Positions 6,086 through 7,496 of a stretch of DNA of 7,496 nucleotides are shown piece after piece. Both the position numbers and the translations under genes were made by a program. The DNA comes from an uncultured Flavobacteriales bacterium (lineage in GTDB: Bacteria > Bacteroidota > Bacteroidia > Flavobacteriales > CALTNV01). The notes below the pieces were generated by a model that saw only the letters and a program-made list of their open reading frames with translations, had not been told where the DNA came from and did no database searches. Within the stretch, counting starts at the first letter, position 1. Each line of letters opens with the position of its first letter. The DNA lies in the NCBI GenBank assembly GCA_943845485.1, contig CALTNV010000124.1, positions 1-7,496 on the forward strand, given 5' to 3'.

Positions 6086-6102
6086 GTGTAATTTAATTGC
6101 AC
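6086..6102 (+). promoter_or_regulatory. Palindromic operator upstream of the WYL gene (site C)
   Basis: GTGTAATTTAATTGCAC is an almost perfect palindrome: GTGTAAT and ATTGCAC arms, one mismatch, around TTA. It is the best-formed copy of the motif shared with sites A, B and D, and lies 31 bases before the ATG at 6134. Unlike the others it has no TAnnTTTG box at the 27-base offset; a weaker TATATTTT lies at 6119-6126. This suits a site for autoregulation of the regulator gene. Confidence 0.6.
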
Positions 6103-6133
6103 ATCTTAATGTGTTTTTATATTTTTACAAGAA

Positions 6134-7168
6134 ATGCCACAAAATAAAAATTTCCAAAAACGTATTACAATTTTAGATGAATGTTTCTCTAGTAGGACAG
6201 GTGCGTTTACTCTAGAGCGATTAATAGATGTTGTTCAGGAAAAGCTCAGTACAACTGTTTCTAGAAAAACCATTCAAAACGATATCAGATATATTAAAGA
6301 GACAATCGAAAACGAAAAAAGTACAACAATTGATTTTGCTGAAAATCCAGTTTTTATTTCTAAGCTATTTGATGGTAAAAAAACGATCTTTAAATATTCA
6401 GATGAAAACTTAGCATTAGGGAATCAATTACTATCTAAAACAGATCAAGAGCAATTAGAAGAAACATTAGCCATCCTTTCAAGATATAGAAACAGAGAAG
6501 ATTTTTTTTGGCTAGATGAACTATTTCCAAGAATAAAGACAGCTTTTAATATTGTTCACGAAGACTATAATGGCTTAATTAGTTACCAAAGCAATCGCGA
6601 TTATTCTGGTCAATCTTGGGTTGGAAAAATATACAATCAGTTACTGCGAAAGAAGGTGCTGATTATTGAATACAAGGGGTTTAAGGATGAAAGTAGTTAT
6701 TTACGTAAAATTCACCCATATCACTTAAAACAATACAATAGTCGTTGGTTTTTATTCGGACTGGAAGAAAGTGAAAAGTATACAGGTATCACCAATTTGG
6801 CACTAGATAGAATCCAAGAGATTACAGAAACAATAGAAGAAATACAACAGCACACCATCAATTGGGGTGATTTTTTTGATGAAATGATTGGTGTTTCAAG
6901 ACCACATGATCAAGATCCTGTAGAAGTAAAACTAAGGTTTTCAAAGAGTAGAATGCCATATGTGCTAACCAAACCTATTCATGGAGCGAGTCAAAGAATA
7001 GATAAGTCAGATCCAGAGGAAAGAACAATTAGTATTAATGTATTGCCTAATAATGAATTGTATCAAACAATACTTTCTTTTGGTGATGATATTGAAGTTA
7101 TATCACCTGAAATTGTTAGAACTAAAATGCAACAAATAGTGCTAGAATTAAACAAAAAGTATTTATAA
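6134..7168 (+). CDS. WYL-domain HTH transcriptional regulator
   Basis: The 344-residue protein has the full layout of a WYL regulator. A winged helix-turn-helix spans about 8-60, with recognition helix VSRKTIQNDIRYIKE (42-56). A linker follows. The WYL domain spans about 165-235, with LIIEYKGF (176-183), the core PYHLKQYNSRWFLFG (195-209) and NLALDRIQEI (221-230). A WCX-type C-terminal domain covers about 260-344 (VEVKLRFS, then ISPEIVR near the end). The canonical W-Y-L triplet reads W-F-L here. WYL domains sense ligands, in several cases single-stranded DNA or nucleotides, and such regulators control DNA-damage responses (PafBC, DriD) or phage-defence loci (BrxR, CapW). Sites C and D lie just before and after this gene, so autoregulation and control of the DUF2130 gene are likely. 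I infer that it also acts at sites A and B. It acts on DNA in the cytoplasm. Confidence 0.93.
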   Translation: MPQNKNFQKRITILDECFSSRTGAFTLERLIDVVQEKLSTTVSRKTIQNDIRYIKETIENEKSTTIDFAENPVFISKLFDGKKTIFKYSDENLALGNQLLSKTDQEQLEETLAILSRYRNREDFFWLDELFPRIKTAFNIVHEDYNGLISYQSNRDYSGQSWVGKIYNQLLRKKVLIIEYKGFKDESSYLRKIHPYHLKQYNSRWFLFGLEESEKYTGITNLALDRIQEITETIEEIQQHTINWGDFFDEMIGVSRPHDQDPVEVKLRFSKSRMPYVLTKPIHGASQRIDKSDPEERTISINVLPNNELYQTILSFGDDIEVISPEIVRTKMQQIVLELNKKYL

Positions 7169-7175
7169 ATTAGAC

Positions 7176-7210
7176 GTGCAATTATATTGCGCATCAATAT
7201 GTTAGATTTG
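7176..7210 (+). promoter_or_regulatory. Promoter with palindromic operator for the DUF2130 gene (site D)
   Basis: GTGCAATTATATTGCGC (7176-7192; arms GTGCAAT and ATTGCGC, one mismatch, centre TAT) is followed at the common 27-base offset by a perfect -7 box TAGATTTG (7203-7210). The predicted transcript start is near 7217, with a leader of about 18 bases before the ATG at 7235. It sits in the 66-base gap after the WYL gene. Confidence 0.65.
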
Positions 7211-7234
7211 TGCTATTATCATTAAAAATTAGTT

Positions 7235-7496
7235 ATGAAAGACAATCAAGTAAAATGCCCAAATTGCCAAGAAGTATTTAAAGTAGACGATGCGGTATAT
7301 AATAATATTGTAAATCAAGTACGTGATCAGCAATTCCAAGAAGAGCTTAAAACTCATTTAGATAGTGCTGAAAAAGATAAAAAATCAGCCATTGAGCTTG
7401 CAGAAGAACGTTTAAGAAATACACTGCAAAAACAGATTGATGACAAAGAGAATAAGATTCAAGAGTTAGAATTAAAAAGCAAGTCAGCACTAATAG
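7235..7496 (+). CDS. DUF2130 family protein, N-terminal part (3' partial)
   Basis: The frame opens at ATG 7235 and runs off the window, giving 87 visible residues. The start is supported by the promoter at 7203-7210 and by a typical DUF2130 opening, MKDNQVKCPNCQEVFKVDDA, with a CPNC zinc-knuckle-like pair. From about residue 25 a long charged, heptad-like coiled coil follows (EELKTHLDSAEKDKKSAIEL and on). DUF2130 proteins are usually over 400 residues long, with this coiled coil leading into a C-terminal domain often compared with nuclease-like folds, which would lie outside the window. Function is unestablished, though the family recurs near defence or DNA-processing genes. It is controlled by its own site D promoter and may also be read through from the WYL gene. 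Confidence 0.85.
   Translation, partial: MKDNQVKCPNCQEVFKVDDAVYNNIVNQVRDQQFQEELKTHLDSAEKDKKSAIELAEERLRNTLQKQIDDKENKIQELELKSKSALI

Noticed and set aside
6228..6413. 61-codon open frame on the plus strand
   Set aside because: It is an out-of-frame reading inside the WYL regulator gene.

Overview
The window looks like an accessory region of a member of the Bacteroidetes, most likely a marine-type Flavobacteriaceae. The DNA is very AT-rich, genes lack clear Shine-Dalgarno sequences, several promoters carry the Bacteroidetes -7 box TAnnTTTG, and the protein families (DUF3127, PcfJ-like, WYL regulator, DUF2130) are common in that group. Assignment below family level is not possible from the sequence alone.

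Layout. Bases 3-1386 (+) hold the end of an AAA15-type ATPase with a DUF3696-like tail, followed one base later by a gene whose C-terminal half resembles the MIT_C / phospholipase-D-like fold. Bases 1449-2658 (-) hold a tight three-gene operon of unknown function whose first and third products are diverged paralogues. It converges on the ATPase pair across a hairpin terminator. A 335-bp divergent intergenic region (2659-2993) carries two outward promoters and a tandem direct repeat. Bases 2994-4710 (+) encode a DUF3127 OB-fold protein ending in an SSB-like acidic tip, then a PcfJ-like protein. An unrecognised 150-residue protein (4848-5300, +) converges on a small putative zinc-ribbon gene (5377-5628, -) whose coding signal runs upstream of its first ATG. 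About 420 bases with no convincing gene follow. Then come a WYL-domain regulator (6134-7168, +) and the start of a DUF2130 gene (7235 to the window end, +).

How the parts may work together. The main discovery is a shared regulatory module. A 17-bp imperfect palindrome of the form GTGCAA-n-TA-n-A-n-TGC occurs four times: upstream of the three-gene operon, upstream of the DUF3127/PcfJ-like pair, upstream of the WYL gene and upstream of the DUF2130 gene. In three of the four, a perfect TAnnTTTG box starts exactly 27 bases after the palindrome starts, which centres the palindrome near position -33. I infer that the WYL protein binds these sites, controls its own gene and its neighbours, and so ties the window into one regulon. 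Many characterised WYL regulators respond to DNA damage or control phage defence, and the SSB-like tip points to single-stranded DNA. A DNA-damage-responsive or defence-type accessory system is therefore a reasonable but unproven hypothesis. No transposase, CRISPR array, rRNA or tRNA was seen.
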